DNA of 64,000 nucleotides, taken from assembly GCF_001908235.1 (NCBI RefSeq), contig NZ_LGHK01000037.1, positions 16,324-80,323 of the forward strand, in the 5' to 3' direction. The translations under genes and the position numbers were made by a program. The stretch is from Bradyrhizobium sp. NAS96.2. GTDB lineage: Bacteria > Pseudomonadota > Alphaproteobacteria > Rhizobiales > Xanthobacteraceae. Below are positions 17,336 to 26,082 of the stretch, piece after piece; the stretch's first letter is position 1; every line of letters starts with the position of its first letter. A model generated the notes under the pieces. It had not been told where the DNA came from. It saw only the letters and a list, made by a program, of their open reading frames with translations, and did no database searches.

Positions 17336-17779
17336 TCAATCCTTGATCAGGAGCACGCCGCCGATGATCAGCGCGATGCCGGCCAGTCGTGAAATCGACA
17401 CGGGATGCTGCGCCAGCCCGAACAGGCCAAAATGGTCCATCGCGATGCCTGCGATCATCTGACCTGCGACCACCAGCGCCAGCAGGGTTGCGGCGCCGAG
17501 CGACGGCAGCAGCAGGATCATCAGCAGGATGAACACGCCGCCGAGGATGCCGCCGCTCCAGGCCCACCAGGGCACGGCCGTCACCAGTTTCCAGGACGGC
17601 ACCGGCTCCCGTGTCGCGACCAGCACGACCGCCATTGTCACGAGCCCGCCGAGATAGCTGACGAGGCCGGCCCAGGCGGGCGAGTTGAGGGCTGACCGCA
17701 AATTGCCGTTCAGGACCTGCTGGGTGGCGACGCTGATGCCGGCACCGAGCGCGAGGAGATAGAGAAACCAGACTTGCAT
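17336..17779 (-). CDS. DMT-family membrane protein (DUF606/YdcZ)
   Basis: 147 residues with five likely membrane helices, starting MQVWFLYLLALGAGISVATQQVLNG, and the Pro/Gly-rich PWWAWSGGILGGVF segment typical of the half-size DUF606 members of the drug/metabolite transporter clan. Such five-helix proteins are thought to work as dimers. Convergent with the GrlR-domain gene, 15 bases between stops. Substrate unknown. Confidence 0.88.
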   Translation of the reverse strand: MQVWFLYLLALGAGISVATQQVLNGNLRSALNSPAWAGLVSYLGGLVTMAVVLVATREPVPSWKLVTAVPWWAWSGGILGGVFILLMILLLPSLGAATLLALVVAGQMIAGIAMDHFGLFGLAQHPVSISRLAGIALIIGGVLLIKD

Positions 17780-17940
17780 GAGATGCCCCAGAACCGATCG
17801 CCGAACTATTTCATGTCATATTCGATTGGCAACGAGCGTGGCATGCATGGGAGCACGGCGCGAAACCTGCGGAATGGGCTTCCACCCAAGTCCCAGATCG
17901 AATAAGAGGCCGCAAACCCTCAGTTCCCCAGTATTTGAGC

Positions 17941-19563
17941 ATGATCCGCCTCGATAACGTCTCCAAGCAAGTCGGCCACCAGATCCTCTTCATTGAAGCC
18001 TCCGCGGCGCTCCAGAAGGGCGAGAAGATCGGCCTTGTCGGCCCCAACGGCGCCGGAAAAACCACCCTGTTCCGCATGATCTCGGGCCGCGAAATCCCCG
18101 ATGAGGGCCAGGTCTCGCTCGATCGCGGCATCTCGATCGGCTATTTCAGCCAGGATGTCGGCGAAATGTCCGGCCGCAGCGCGGTCGCCGAGGTGATGGA
18201 CGGGGCGGGGCCGGTCAGCGTGGTGGCGGCCGAGCTCCGGGAACTCGAGGCCGCAATGGCCGACCCCGACAAGGCCGACGAGATGGACGACATCATCGCG
18301 CGCTATGGCGAAGTGCAGCACCAGTTCGAAGAGCTCGACGGCTACGCGCTCGACGGCCGCGCGCGCGAGGCGCTGGCCGGTCTCGGCTTCAGCCAGGAGA
18401 TGATGGACGGTGACGTCGGCAAGCTCTCCGGCGGCTGGAAGATGCGCGTGGCGCTGGCGCGCATCCTCTTGATGCGGCCCGATGTCATGCTGCTCGACGA
18501 GCCGAGCAACCATCTCGATTTGGAAAGCCTGATCTGGCTCGAGCAATTCCTGAAGGGCTATGAAGGCGCGCTGCTGATGACCTCGCATGACCGCGAGTTC
18601 ATCAACCGCATCATCAACAAGGTGGTCGAGATCGACGCCGGCCAGCTCACCACCTATTCCGGCAATTACGAGTTCTACGAACAACAGCGCGCGCTCTCCG
18701 ACAAGCAGCAGCAGGCGCAGTTCGAGCGGCAGCAGGCGATGCTCGCCAAGGAGATCAAGTTCATCGAGCGCTTCAAGGCGCGCGCTTCGCATGCCGCCCA
18801 GGTGCAGAGCCGGGTCAAGAAGCTCGACAAGATCGAGCGGGTCGAGCCGCCGCGGCGGCGCCAGACCGTGGCATTCGAATTCCAGCCGGCGCCGCGCTCG
18901 GGCGAGGACGTCGTCAGCCTGAAGAACGTGCACAAGGCTTACGGCAGCAAGCGCATCTATGACGGGCTCGACTTCATGATCCGTCGCCGCGAGCGCTGGT
19001 GCGTGATGGGCATCAACGGTGCCGGCAAGTCGACGCTCTTGAAGCTGGTCGCCGGTTCAACCGAGCCCGACGACGGCGCGGTCGCGATCGGCGGCAGCGT
19101 CAAGATGGGCTATTTCGCCCAGCACGCGATGGACCTGCTCGACGGCGAGCGCACCGTGTTCCAGTCGCTGGAGGACGCGTTTCCGCAGGCCGGGCAGGGC
19201 TCGCTGCGCGCGCTCGCCGGCTGCTTCGGCTTCTCCGGCGATGACGTCGAGAAGAAGTGCCGCGTGCTCTCGGGCGGCGAGAAGGCGCGGCTCGTGATGG
19301 CCAAGATGCTGTTCGATCCGCCGAACTTCCTGGTGCTGGACGAGCCGACCAACCATCTCGATCTCGCCACCAAGGAGATGCTGATCAATGCGCTCTCCGA
19401 GTTCGAGGGCACCATGTTGTTCGTCTCGCATGACCGCCACTTCCTCGCGGCGCTCTCCAACCGCGTGCTGGAGCTGACGCCTGACGGCATCCACCAATAT
19501 GGCGGCGGCTACACCGAATATGTCGCGCGCACCGGCCAGGAAGCGCCGGGCTTGCGGAGCTAG
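17941..19563 (+). CDS. ABC-F family ATPase
   Basis: 540 residues with two ATP-binding cassettes and no membrane segment: Walker A GPNGAGKTT (34-42) and GINGAGKST, signatures LSGGWKMR and LSGGEKAR, Walker B LLDEPSNHLDL and VLDEPTNHLDL, joined by a charged Gln/Arg-rich linker. ABC-F proteins act on ribosomes (EttA-, YbiT- or Uup-like). The ATG at 17941 begins the first strand directly; TTG 6 bases upstream is an alternative. The TAG stop abuts a REP hairpin that may end the transcript. Confidence 0.95.
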   Translation: MIRLDNVSKQVGHQILFIEASAALQKGEKIGLVGPNGAGKTTLFRMISGREIPDEGQVSLDRGISIGYFSQDVGEMSGRSAVAEVMDGAGPVSVVAAELRELEAAMADPDKADEMDDIIARYGEVQHQFEELDGYALDGRAREALAGLGFSQEMMDGDVGKLSGGWKMRVALARILLMRPDVMLLDEPSNHLDLESLIWLEQFLKGYEGALLMTSHDREFINRIINKVVEIDAGQLTTYSGNYEFYEQQRALSDKQQQAQFERQQAMLAKEIKFIERFKARASHAAQVQSRVKKLDKIERVEPPRRRQTVAFEFQPAPRSGEDVVSLKNVHKAYGSKRIYDGLDFMIRRRERWCVMGINGAGKSTLLKLVAGSTEPDDGAVAIGGSVKMGYFAQHAMDLLDGERTVFQSLEDAFPQAGQGSLRALAGCFGFSGDDVEKKCRVLSGGEKARLVMAKMLFDPPNFLVLDEPTNHLDLATKEMLINALSEFEGTMLFVSHDRHFLAALSNRVLELTPDGIHQYGGGYTEYVARTGQEAPGLRS

Positions 19564-19593
19564 TAGCCCGGATGGAGCGAAGCGAAATCCGGG
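19564..19593 (+). repeat. REP hairpin, left flank of RAYT
   Basis: TAGCCCGGAT...ATCCGGG: a palindrome with inner GAAGCGAAGCG. It is the inverted counterpart of the element at 20133-20163, and starts directly after the ABC-F stop codon. Confidence 0.85.
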
Positions 19594-20120
19594 TCAGTCC
19601 TTCCGCTCGCCAAAGTCGTCGGCACCCGTGGCTCCGCTGCCGCCCCAATCTGCCGGCAGTATCCCATCCCGGATAAATCGGTGAAGAGAGCCATGTCGCC
19701 AGTCGGCGGGTGACGAAACCAGCCGGTGTTTGGCCGGATTATAGTGGATATAATCGATGCAACGCTCAAGGTCGCGGATGGTGTGTTCCCAAAATCGTCT
19801 CTGCCAGAGCGGGTATTCCCCGCGGTCGTTCGCTGAGAGCGGCGCGCCGGTGGCAACAACAGCACGCGTGAAGTAACTCTTGATCTGCCGCCATCGATCC
19901 GAAAGTCGGCGTCGCCGGATGGTAGAGTCATCACCGTATGCAGGTGGTCAGGCAAGATAACGATGGCATCAACGGTGAAAGGCTTCTTGGCGCGCGTTGT
20001 ACGAAATGCTGCGCGTAGCAGTCCGATGTGCTCGACCAGTAGAGACGATGTCCGATCTTCCAACGCAAGCGTGAAGAAGAACGTGCCGCCGGGCATGAAG
20101 TTGCGTCGATATCGCACCAT
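19594..20120 (-). pseudogene. RAYT (REP-associated tyrosine transposase), frameshifted
   Basis: The 5' frame from ATG 20120 reads MVRYRRNFMPGGTFFFTLAL, then the HLH metal-binding motif in VILPDHLHTV and PSGDADF. At 19901-19907 the frame is lost; moving by one base restores DRWRQIKSYFTRAV, then PLWQRRFWEHTI and the catalytic-type DYIHYNPAKH, ending at TGA 19594. A one-base loss in a T run explains it. RAYTs are single-strand Y1 transposases (IS200/IS605 relatives) that mobilise REP sequences. The gene sits between two inverted REPs, the standard REPtron arrangement. Confidence 0.88.
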
Positions 20121-20132
20121 GCGGACAGCATA

Positions 20133-20163
20133 CCCCGGATTTCGCTTCGCTTCATCCGGGCTA
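20133..20163 (-). repeat. REP hairpin, right flank of RAYT
   Basis: CCCCGGAT...ATCCGGGCTA, inverted relative to the left copy with one base difference in the loop arm. It lies 13 bases upstream of the RAYT start codon. Confidence 0.85.
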
Positions 20164-20186
20164 CGGACTTGCAACAGGAGCCGCGC

Positions 20187-20819
20187 TCAAGCTCTCCACC
20201 GCGCGCAAAACGCCTCGACGTCGCCGGACTGAAACTCCGGCAGGCGCTCCCAGATGGTCTCGGGCGGCCAGTTCCACCAGGCGATCTGCGACAGCTCGGC
20301 TGCGATCTTGCGGCTGAAGCGCTCCTTGATCGGCCGGGCCGGCACGCCGCCGACGATGGTGTAGGGCGCGACATCGCGCGAAACGACCGCACCGGCCGCC
20401 AGCACCGCGCCGTCTCCGACGGTGACGCCGGGCAGCACGATCACGCCATGGCCGATCCAGACGTCGTTGCCGATCACGACGCGGTCCGCGCGCCGATCGC
20501 TGAAGAAGCCGTGATCGCGCTCGGCGGAGGGCGAGTAATATTCGGGGCAGTAAGTGAAGCGATGCTGCGACGGGCGCTCGACCGGATGGTTCGGCGCGCC
20601 GATCCGCACTTGCGCCGCGATCGCGCAGAACCGGCCGATCACGGCGTCGGCGACGATGCAGCCGCTGCCGAGATAGGAGTAGTCGCCGAGCTCGGTGTAT
20701 TCAATCGCGGTGTCGCCGAGGACTTCGCAGCAACGCCCGACCTTCACTTCCCGCAGCTTGACCGTCGGCTCGATGACGGTTTCGGCAAGCTTGGGGCGGG
20801 TCGGGTTCGGTTCGGTCAT
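20187..20819 (-). CDS. Hexapeptide-repeat acyltransferase, phosphonate-associated type
   Basis: 210 residues with left-handed beta-helix hexapeptide repeats (VADAVIGRFCAIAAQVRIG; IGNDVWIGHGVIVLPGVTVGDGAVLAAGAVV; YTIVGGVPARPI) of the xenobiotic/DapH-like acyltransferase class. The segment GAPNHPVERPSQHRFTY and the end WWNWPPETI resemble the transferase found in phosphonate (phn) operons. No phn gene is adjacent. The ATG at 20819 follows GAGGACAACGCT. Acetyl-CoA or succinyl-CoA is the likely donor; acceptor unknown. Confidence 0.82.
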   Translation of the reverse strand: MTEPNPTRPKLAETVIEPTVKLREVKVGRCCEVLGDTAIEYTELGDYSYLGSGCIVADAVIGRFCAIAAQVRIGAPNHPVERPSQHRFTYCPEYYSPSAERDHGFFSDRRADRVVIGNDVWIGHGVIVLPGVTVGDGAVLAAGAVVSRDVAPYTIVGGVPARPIKERFSRKIAAELSQIAWWNWPPETIWERLPEFQSGDVEAFCARWRA

Positions 20820-21031
20820 AGCGTTGTCCTCGATGCGGTGAGATGTTGTAGCGGCGCGCTGTCTATCACGGCGAGATGACAGGAGGAGAGGGCGCCCGGC
20901 ATTTCGGATGAGTTGCCGCACGACGGGCCTGCACCAGCGATGCAAAGCCGCATGGCACGCTGCGCGGTGCTCCGCTTGTGAGGCCAGGCGCCGGCCGCTA
21001 CGCTCCAGAAAAAAGCGGGAGCGAGACGGCC

Positions 21032-21907
21032 ATGAAACAGATCAGGATCGGCGACATCACGATCGACGCGGTGATCGAGCGCGAGGGGCCGTGGCGGCGG
21101 CCGCAGGATTTCTTCCCGACCTATGACGACGCCGTGTTCAAGCATCATCTCAAGACGATGGAGCCCGAGGTCTTCGACGCCGCGCGCGGCATGATGATGA
21201 TCACCTACCAGACCTTCGTGGTGCGGACACCGCGCTACACCATCCTGGTCGACACCTGCACCGGCGAGGACAAGGGGCACCCGCCGCCGTTCGACTTCCC
21301 GGGCAAGCAGCGCTGGCGCAACGAGCTGTTCGCGCTCGGCATCTCCTTTGAGCAGATCGACTACGTGTTCTGCACCCATCTGCATATCGACCACACCGGC
21401 TGGAACACCACGTTGCGCGACGGGCGCTGGGTGCCGACCTTCCCGAACGCGAAATACGTCTTCCACAAGCGCGAGTACGCGGCCTGGGAGGCGGAGAATG
21501 CCAAGGGCGCCAATCCGCCCGGCACGGTGTTTCGCGACAATTGCCTGCCGATCGTCGAGGCCGGGCAGGCGCTGCTGGTCGACGACGACTATGCGCTCGA
21601 CGACACCGTCACGCTGACGCCGACGCCGGGCCATTCGCCCTGCCACTGCTGCGTCAACATCTTCTCGAAGGGACAGCGAGCGGTGGTCGCCGGCGATCTG
21701 ATGCACCACGCGATCCAGTGCCGCGAGCCGGAATGGTCGGCGAAGCCGGATTGGGATCCGAAGCAATCGGCGGTCTCGCGCCGAAAATTCTTTGCCTCCG
21801 TCGCCGGGACCGACACGCTGATCCTGCCGATCCATTTTCCGGCCCCGACAGTCGGCCTGATCAAGGCCGATGGCGACGCCTTCGACTATCGCTTCAAGCG
21901 CGAGTAG
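21032..21907 (+). CDS. Metallo-beta-lactamase-fold hydrolase
   Basis: 291 residues. The zinc motif HLHIDHTG (HxHxDH), the later GHSPCHCCV histidine, GDLMHH aspartate and the C-terminal LPIHFPAP histidine are all present, so both metal sites look intact. The fold resembles the quorum-quenching lactonase/alkylsulfatase-like MBL hydrolases, but the substrate is unknown. No signal peptide. The ATG at 21032 follows GGGAGCGAGACGG; the frame open to 20978 lacks a site. Confidence 0.9.
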   Translation: MKQIRIGDITIDAVIEREGPWRRPQDFFPTYDDAVFKHHLKTMEPEVFDAARGMMMITYQTFVVRTPRYTILVDTCTGEDKGHPPPFDFPGKQRWRNELFALGISFEQIDYVFCTHLHIDHTGWNTTLRDGRWVPTFPNAKYVFHKREYAAWEAENAKGANPPGTVFRDNCLPIVEAGQALLVDDDYALDDTVTLTPTPGHSPCHCCVNIFSKGQRAVVAGDLMHHAIQCREPEWSAKPDWDPKQSAVSRRKFFASVAGTDTLILPIHFPAPTVGLIKADGDAFDYRFKRE

Positions 21908-21937
21908 GCGGCGCGGGCAGCCGGGAGCTCAGTGGTG

Positions 21938-22174
21938 TTAGACCCGCGCCGAACCAACCCGGCGCGGGACCTGGGTCAGAAAGCGTTCGAGATCGGCGCA
22001 CAGGCGATGGGCGAGCTCTTCATCGATCTCGAACGTCGCGACCGTCCCCGCGCAGTCGATTTCGATTGTCCCACGAAGCGGCACGGCGGACGCGGTCGAT
22101 ACCGCGATGTTGGTCGATCTCTGCATGGTCATGTCGTCAACTTCCCCTCGGGCCGGTTTGCCGCCAATCCTCAT
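21938..22174 (-). CDS. Small hypothetical protein, third gene of DUF2336-PilZ operon
   Basis: 78 residues, soluble, with a beta-rich centre (GTIEIDCAGTVATFEIDEEL) and a helical end. The ATG at 22174 overlaps the TGA of the PilZ gene (ATGA junction), supporting this start and translational coupling; an internal ATG at 22132 is possible. No family recognised. Confidence 0.65.
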   Translation of the reverse strand: MRIGGKPARGEVDDMTMQRSTNIAVSTASAVPLRGTIEIDCAGTVATFEIDEELAHRLCADLERFLTQVPRRVGSARV

Positions 22175-22473
22175 CTCGGAATGACGGGGCGTCCCTTTCG
22201 CTTGCGTTCTTCGACGAATCGCACACCGATCTCGGTGCCGTCGACGCGAACCAGCTCGCAGCGCCGGAACGCCAGTCCCCGTGACGACAGCACCAGGAAG
22301 AACTCCTGGGCCTTCAGCACATCGAGCGTTCCGTCGACCTCGAGCCGGGCGCCGCTCTGCGAGATGTCGAGCAGGATGCAGCCTCGTCGCCAGGTGCCAT
22401 CGACGCCCATAAGATTGACGGGATGGCGCGTCTCAAGCTTGACGCGCTCCGCCCTGCGGTCACCATACGTCAT
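22171..22473 (-). CDS. PilZ domain protein
   Basis: 100 residues. A PilZ-type beta-barrel with RRAERVKLETRHPV (the R-x3-R region) and LLDISQSGARLEVDG (the D/N-x-S-x-x-G motif), the two parts that bind cyclic di-GMP. Its ATG overlaps the stop of the DUF2336 gene (ATGA), and its own stop overlaps the next start, so three genes form a tightly coupled unit. It probably reads c-di-GMP for motility or surface behaviour (inference). Confidence 0.85.
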   Translation of the reverse strand: MTYGDRRAERVKLETRHPVNLMGVDGTWRRGCILLDISQSGARLEVDGTLDVLKAQEFFLVLSSRGLAFRRCELVRVDGTEIGVRFVEERKRKGRPVIPR

Positions 22474-23255
22474 GACGCTGCTCGCACTGCTTGAACTGGC
22501 TTCGCAACCACCGTGGCCCGCGCCTCCGCTGGATCGATCGTGGCTGGCGGGTTTGCGGAGGCGCGGGCGGCGCTAGCACCGATCGCGGCGCGGATCACGT
22601 CCTGGATGTCGGGACGTGCGATCTTGAGCAGCCGGGCCTGCTGACGCGGCGCGGATCGCATCACGAGGTCGGCAAGCACGCGGTGAGGCAGGTCCTTGCG
22701 CGACACCAGCGCGCCGGCGATGTCCTCGTCGCGTTCGGCGGCATCGACCATCATGGCAAGGCCTGCGCTGGTCACATCAGCACCGGGGTTGCCCGCGAGC
22801 ACGCGAAGCACACTGCTGTCGCCGCGCATCAGCAGAATATCCGTGAGCTCCTGGCTGACGGCCTTGCGTCCTGCGATCGCGCTGAGGTGTCCCTCGGCGC
22901 GCATCCAGGCAATGTCGATCAGATCGGTCTCCGGGATGCATTCGCAGGCCCGCAGGATCGGAGCGGCGACGTCGGCGTCGTCGTGGTTGGCCAGGCGACG
23001 AGCGAGTTCGCGCGGCACCAGGTGCAAATCGGCGAGCGAGCGGCTGAGCGTGGTCAGGGTCCGCAACTCGACGTTCTCGCTCAGGCGAATCAGGATGTCG
23101 TCGAACACCTCGACGTGGTGCTCGCTGAGGCGATGCGCATCCTCGAGAAACAGCCCGGCCACCTCCTGCAGCATGCGTCTGCGGAGGTCGGGGGAGGCGG
23201 CTTTCAAGACGTGATCGAGCTTGGCAATAAGATCGGGCGAGGCAATGACTGTCAT
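22470..23255 (-). CDS. DUF2336 protein
   Basis: 261 residues, mostly helical with HEAT-like repeats (IRLSENVELRTLTTLSRSLADL, ILRACECIPETDLIDIAW) typical of DUF2336 proteins of Alphaproteobacteria. Function of the family is not established to my knowledge. The ATG at 23255 follows AGGA; the frame open to 23384 has no site. First gene of an operon with the PilZ protein, which hints at a signalling role. Confidence 0.82.
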   Translation of the reverse strand: MTVIASPDLIAKLDHVLKAASPDLRRRMLQEVAGLFLEDAHRLSEHHVEVFDDILIRLSENVELRTLTTLSRSLADLHLVPRELARRLANHDDADVAAPILRACECIPETDLIDIAWMRAEGHLSAIAGRKAVSQELTDILLMRGDSSVLRVLAGNPGADVTSAGLAMMVDAAERDEDIAGALVSRKDLPHRVLADLVMRSAPRQQARLLKIARPDIQDVIRAAIGASAARASANPPATIDPAEARATVVAKPVQAVRAAS

Positions 23256-23565
23256 TGCGGTCCTAAAATGTTCCGCGACAAGGAACATCATCGTTCCCAA
23301 TGCCAATCTGCTCCCCGAATCTTTAATAGGGGTATAGAGTTTGATGGGATCGCCGGTCCCAACGGTGGATATCCTGGCAAACACTATCGAAATTCGGCAG
23401 CAGGGTTCATTTGCCTGATTGTCCGGTTCGACGAACGACCCGCATTTTTCCTGATTGAATTCGTCAGACGATTCGCATTTGATGCATGGATATTATCGAT
23501 GAGGCGGGCGCGCCAGGCGCGACGCCGTGCAAGAAATTTCAAGAACAATTCATAGGAGCGGTCAT

Positions 23566-24537
23566 TTGACGGCGCCATTGCTGGTGCCGAGAGTCTTTCG
23601 TTTTGACGATGTTGATGCATTCCGGAGTTCGATCCGAAATCTGGATGTTGATTTCACGCCGCTTGCGCGGAAGATTTCGGCCGAGCAGGTCATCCTGAGC
23701 TTGCCGGGATGCGAACTCAATTACACGCAGTCGTTTCCGCGGATCGTCGACGCGCAGCTTGCGCCGCATGCGACCGCGGTCGGCTTCACGATGGACGACG
23801 GCGTTCCGATGCGGTTCAACGGCGTCGAGCGCGATCGTGCGGTGATCGTGCTTGGCGGCGGTGGTGCGTTCTACACCTCCGTGGAAGAGACACCCCGCCA
23901 ATATGCCTCGGTGATCTTCACGCCCGAGATTGTCGACCGCGGTTGGCCGAACCCCGGTCTGCATTTCAGCATTCACGAGATCTCCCAACGCGCGCAGGAT
24001 CGGCTGCGCGAAGTTGTGAGGCAGGTGTTGCTCGTGACCTCGGACCGGGTGACGATTGCCGAATTCGCCACGGGGGCGTCGATCAAGGAGACGCTGCTCG
24101 CGGCGATCGACAACGCGTTCGCCGAGATCGTGCCGGCCAAGTGGGCGACGCGGGCCAACACGACACGCCAGTTCAAGGTCTTCAACGACGCGCGCGCCAT
24201 TCTCGCCGGCGACGTCGCGCATCCGATCTACAGCAGCGAGCTCGCGAGGCAGATCGGCGTGTCCGTGCGCACACTGCACGACGCGATCCAGCGCTACCGG
24301 GGAATGAGCCTGCATCGCTATTTGCGGCTGCGCCGGCTCTGGCTGGTGCGCCAGCAACTGCTTGCCGGGGCGCCCAGCGTCAAGGCCTGTGCGCTGGCCT
24401 ACGGGTTCTGGCACCTCAGCGATTTCTCGCGGAGCTACCGATCGCAGTTCGGGGAAGCGCCGTCGGAGACGCTGGCAGCCTCGCGCCGGCCTGGCGTCGT
24501 GCGCGCCGATCCGTCCGATGCTAGACATGATTCGTAA
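23566..24537 (+). CDS. AraC-family transcription regulator, TTG start
   Basis: About 323 residues. The C-terminal part has the double helix-turn-helix of AraC regulators (SSELARQIGVSVRTLHDAIQ..RGMSLHRYLRLRRL and the second helix AYGFWHLSDFSRSYRSQFGEAPSE). The N-terminal part resembles the EutR-type ligand domain. The GTG at 23527 opens the frame, but TTG at 23566 has AGGAG seven bases upstream and is the better start. It is divergent from the DUF2336 operon over about 310 bases; its target genes are unknown. Confidence 0.88.
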   Translation: MTAPLLVPRVFRFDDVDAFRSSIRNLDVDFTPLARKISAEQVILSLPGCELNYTQSFPRIVDAQLAPHATAVGFTMDDGVPMRFNGVERDRAVIVLGGGGAFYTSVEETPRQYASVIFTPEIVDRGWPNPGLHFSIHEISQRAQDRLREVVRQVLLVTSDRVTIAEFATGASIKETLLAAIDNAFAEIVPAKWATRANTTRQFKVFNDARAILAGDVAHPIYSSELARQIGVSVRTLHDAIQRYRGMSLHRYLRLRRLWLVRQQLLAGAPSVKACALAYGFWHLSDFSRSYRSQFGEAPSETLAASRRPGVVRADPSDARHDS

Positions 24538-24608
24538 CAGTCGGTCTGAACGGAATCTTAACGGCCGGCGGTGAATCTATTGGTACGATTCCACCAGAGG
24601 CGGCGTTA

Positions 24609-24854
24609 ATGCATCCCCGACGATTTGCGCGTGTTCGTCCGTCAGGTTGCGTGTCCAGCGTGGTCAAACTCCAGCTCGAACCGAAGGCGCCGCTGATCGA
24701 GTGCCGGCTGGTGGACTATTCCGCCGGCGGGGCCTGCCTGGAATTTTCAAAACCGGTCCAGTTGCCCGAGCGCTTCGAAATGTTTCACGGCAATACCAGG
24801 AAGCGTTGCCGGCGGGTCTGGAGCAAGGGCGTCCGGGTCGGCGTCTCGTTCTGA
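24609..24854 (+). CDS. PilZ domain protein (81 aa)
   Basis: Starts MHPRRFARVRPSG (the R-x-x-x-R motif), then CRLVDYSAGGACLEF (D-x-S-x-x-G) and a final VRVGVSF strand, a minimal PilZ domain. The GAGGCGGCGTTA sequence precedes the ATG. Downstream of the AraC gene by about 70 bases, same strand. Confidence 0.8.
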   Translation: MHPRRFARVRPSGCVSSVVKLQLEPKAPLIECRLVDYSAGGACLEFSKPVQLPERFEMFHGNTRKRCRRVWSKGVRVGVSF

Positions 24855-25005
24855 GCGCCCTGGGGCCTTGATCAAGGTCGATCCACCCATCAATAGCCGT
24901 TCGGGCCGAGCTAGGCGCGACCCGCCAATAATCAACGGGCCGCGCCCTGCGCGACCCGATGGTCTGTCCCGATAGAGGGGGCTGGATGAGCGCCGGCGAG
25001 GGGGC

Positions 25006-25254
25006 TCAGGCGCCGCTCTGGCACTTCTTCATGAACGAGGTCTTGGCTGCGCCGGCGAGCTTCTTGCCGTCCGAGCCGACCGCCTTGGTCTCGCAGGCGT
25101 CCATCGTGCACTTCTTCATGAACGAGGTCTTGGCCGCGCCGGCCAGCGGCTTGCCGTCCTTGCCGACCGCCTTCGTCTCGCAGGAGGCGTCCTGTGCAAA
25201 TGCCGAACCGGCGGCAAAGGTCGCGATCACGGCCGCCAAGAAAATCCGCTTCAT
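25006..25254 (-). CDS. Exported protein with two PsiF repeats
   Basis: 82 residues: a signal peptide (MKRIFLAAVIATFAAGSAFA) and two near-identical repeats, each C-E-T-K-A-V-G-x-D-G-K-x-L-A-G-A-A-K-T-S-F-M-K-K-C, ending close to the C-terminus. This is the PsiF repeat of a phosphate-starvation-inducible protein of E. coli; each repeat has a Cys pair likely to form a disulfide. Function unknown. Confidence 0.88.
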   Translation of the reverse strand: MKRIFLAAVIATFAAGSAFAQDASCETKAVGKDGKPLAGAAKTSFMKKCTMDACETKAVGSDGKKLAGAAKTSFMKKCQSGA

Positions 25255-25404
25255 CTGGGTTCTCCCTAAACCAAACCAGTGGCCGGATTGGATATCGGAT
25301 TCTTGGCCCGATCAAGTTCCCACAATCGATTTTGTCTATAAAATACCCGGATAGCCGCGGGAAAATTCCGTGTGCGGCGCGGAACAAAATGGGGGAAACG
25401 CGGA

Positions 25405-26082
25405 ATGGAATTCGAGACGCTGGTACAGACACGCAAAAGCGTGCGCGGGTTCAAGAAGCGGCCGGTGTCCCGGGCGACCGTCGAGGAGATCATCGAGGTG
25501 GCCAAGCGGGCGCCGTCCTCGATGAATACCCAGCCCTGGCACGTCCACGTCCTAACCGGGGAGCCGCTGGAGGAAGTGCGCCGCCGCAACATGGAGGAGA
25601 TGATCGCCGGCGCCAAGGCCAAGCGCGACATCGTCAGCCATGGCGAGTACCAGGGCGTGCACCGCGGCCGCCAGGTCGACATCGCCAAGAAGCTGTTCGG
25701 CGCCATGGGTATCGCCCGCGACGACAAGCCGATGCGGCAGGATTGGGTGCTGCGCGGCTTCCGCCAGTTCGACGCCCCGGTCTCGCTGGTGCTGGCCTAC
25801 GACCGGATTCTCGATCCCGGCGCGGTCTGCCATTTCGATCTCGGCGCGCTCTGCTACGGCATCGTGCTGGCCGCCTGGGATCGCGGCCTCGGCAGCGTGA
25901 TCAACGGCCAGGGCATCATGCGCTCGGACATCGTGCGCGAGGTCGCCAACATCCCGGAAGACCAGGTGATCATGACCTGCGTCGCGATGGGCTACCCGGA
26001 CGACAGCTTTGCCGCCAATGCAGTGCGGTCGGACCGCGAGGCCAACAGCGGCTTCGTCCGCTACGTCGGCTTTGCCGACTAG
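25405..26082 (+). CDS. Nitroreductase-family flavoenzyme
   Basis: 225 residues with the FMN-binding start TRKSVRGFKKRPV, SSMNTQPW and the C-terminal NIPEDQVIMTCVAMGYPDD typical of NfsB-like nitroreductases that reduce nitro or quinone compounds with NAD(P)H. The ATG at 25405 follows GGGGGAAACG. Stands alone, about 150 bases after the divergent PsiF-repeat gene. The physiological substrate is unknown. Confidence 0.92.
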   Translation: MEFETLVQTRKSVRGFKKRPVSRATVEEIIEVAKRAPSSMNTQPWHVHVLTGEPLEEVRRRNMEEMIAGAKAKRDIVSHGEYQGVHRGRQVDIAKKLFGAMGIARDDKPMRQDWVLRGFRQFDAPVSLVLAYDRILDPGAVCHFDLGALCYGIVLAAWDRGLGSVINGQGIMRSDIVREVANIPEDQVIMTCVAMGYPDDSFAANAVRSDREANSGFVRYVGFAD

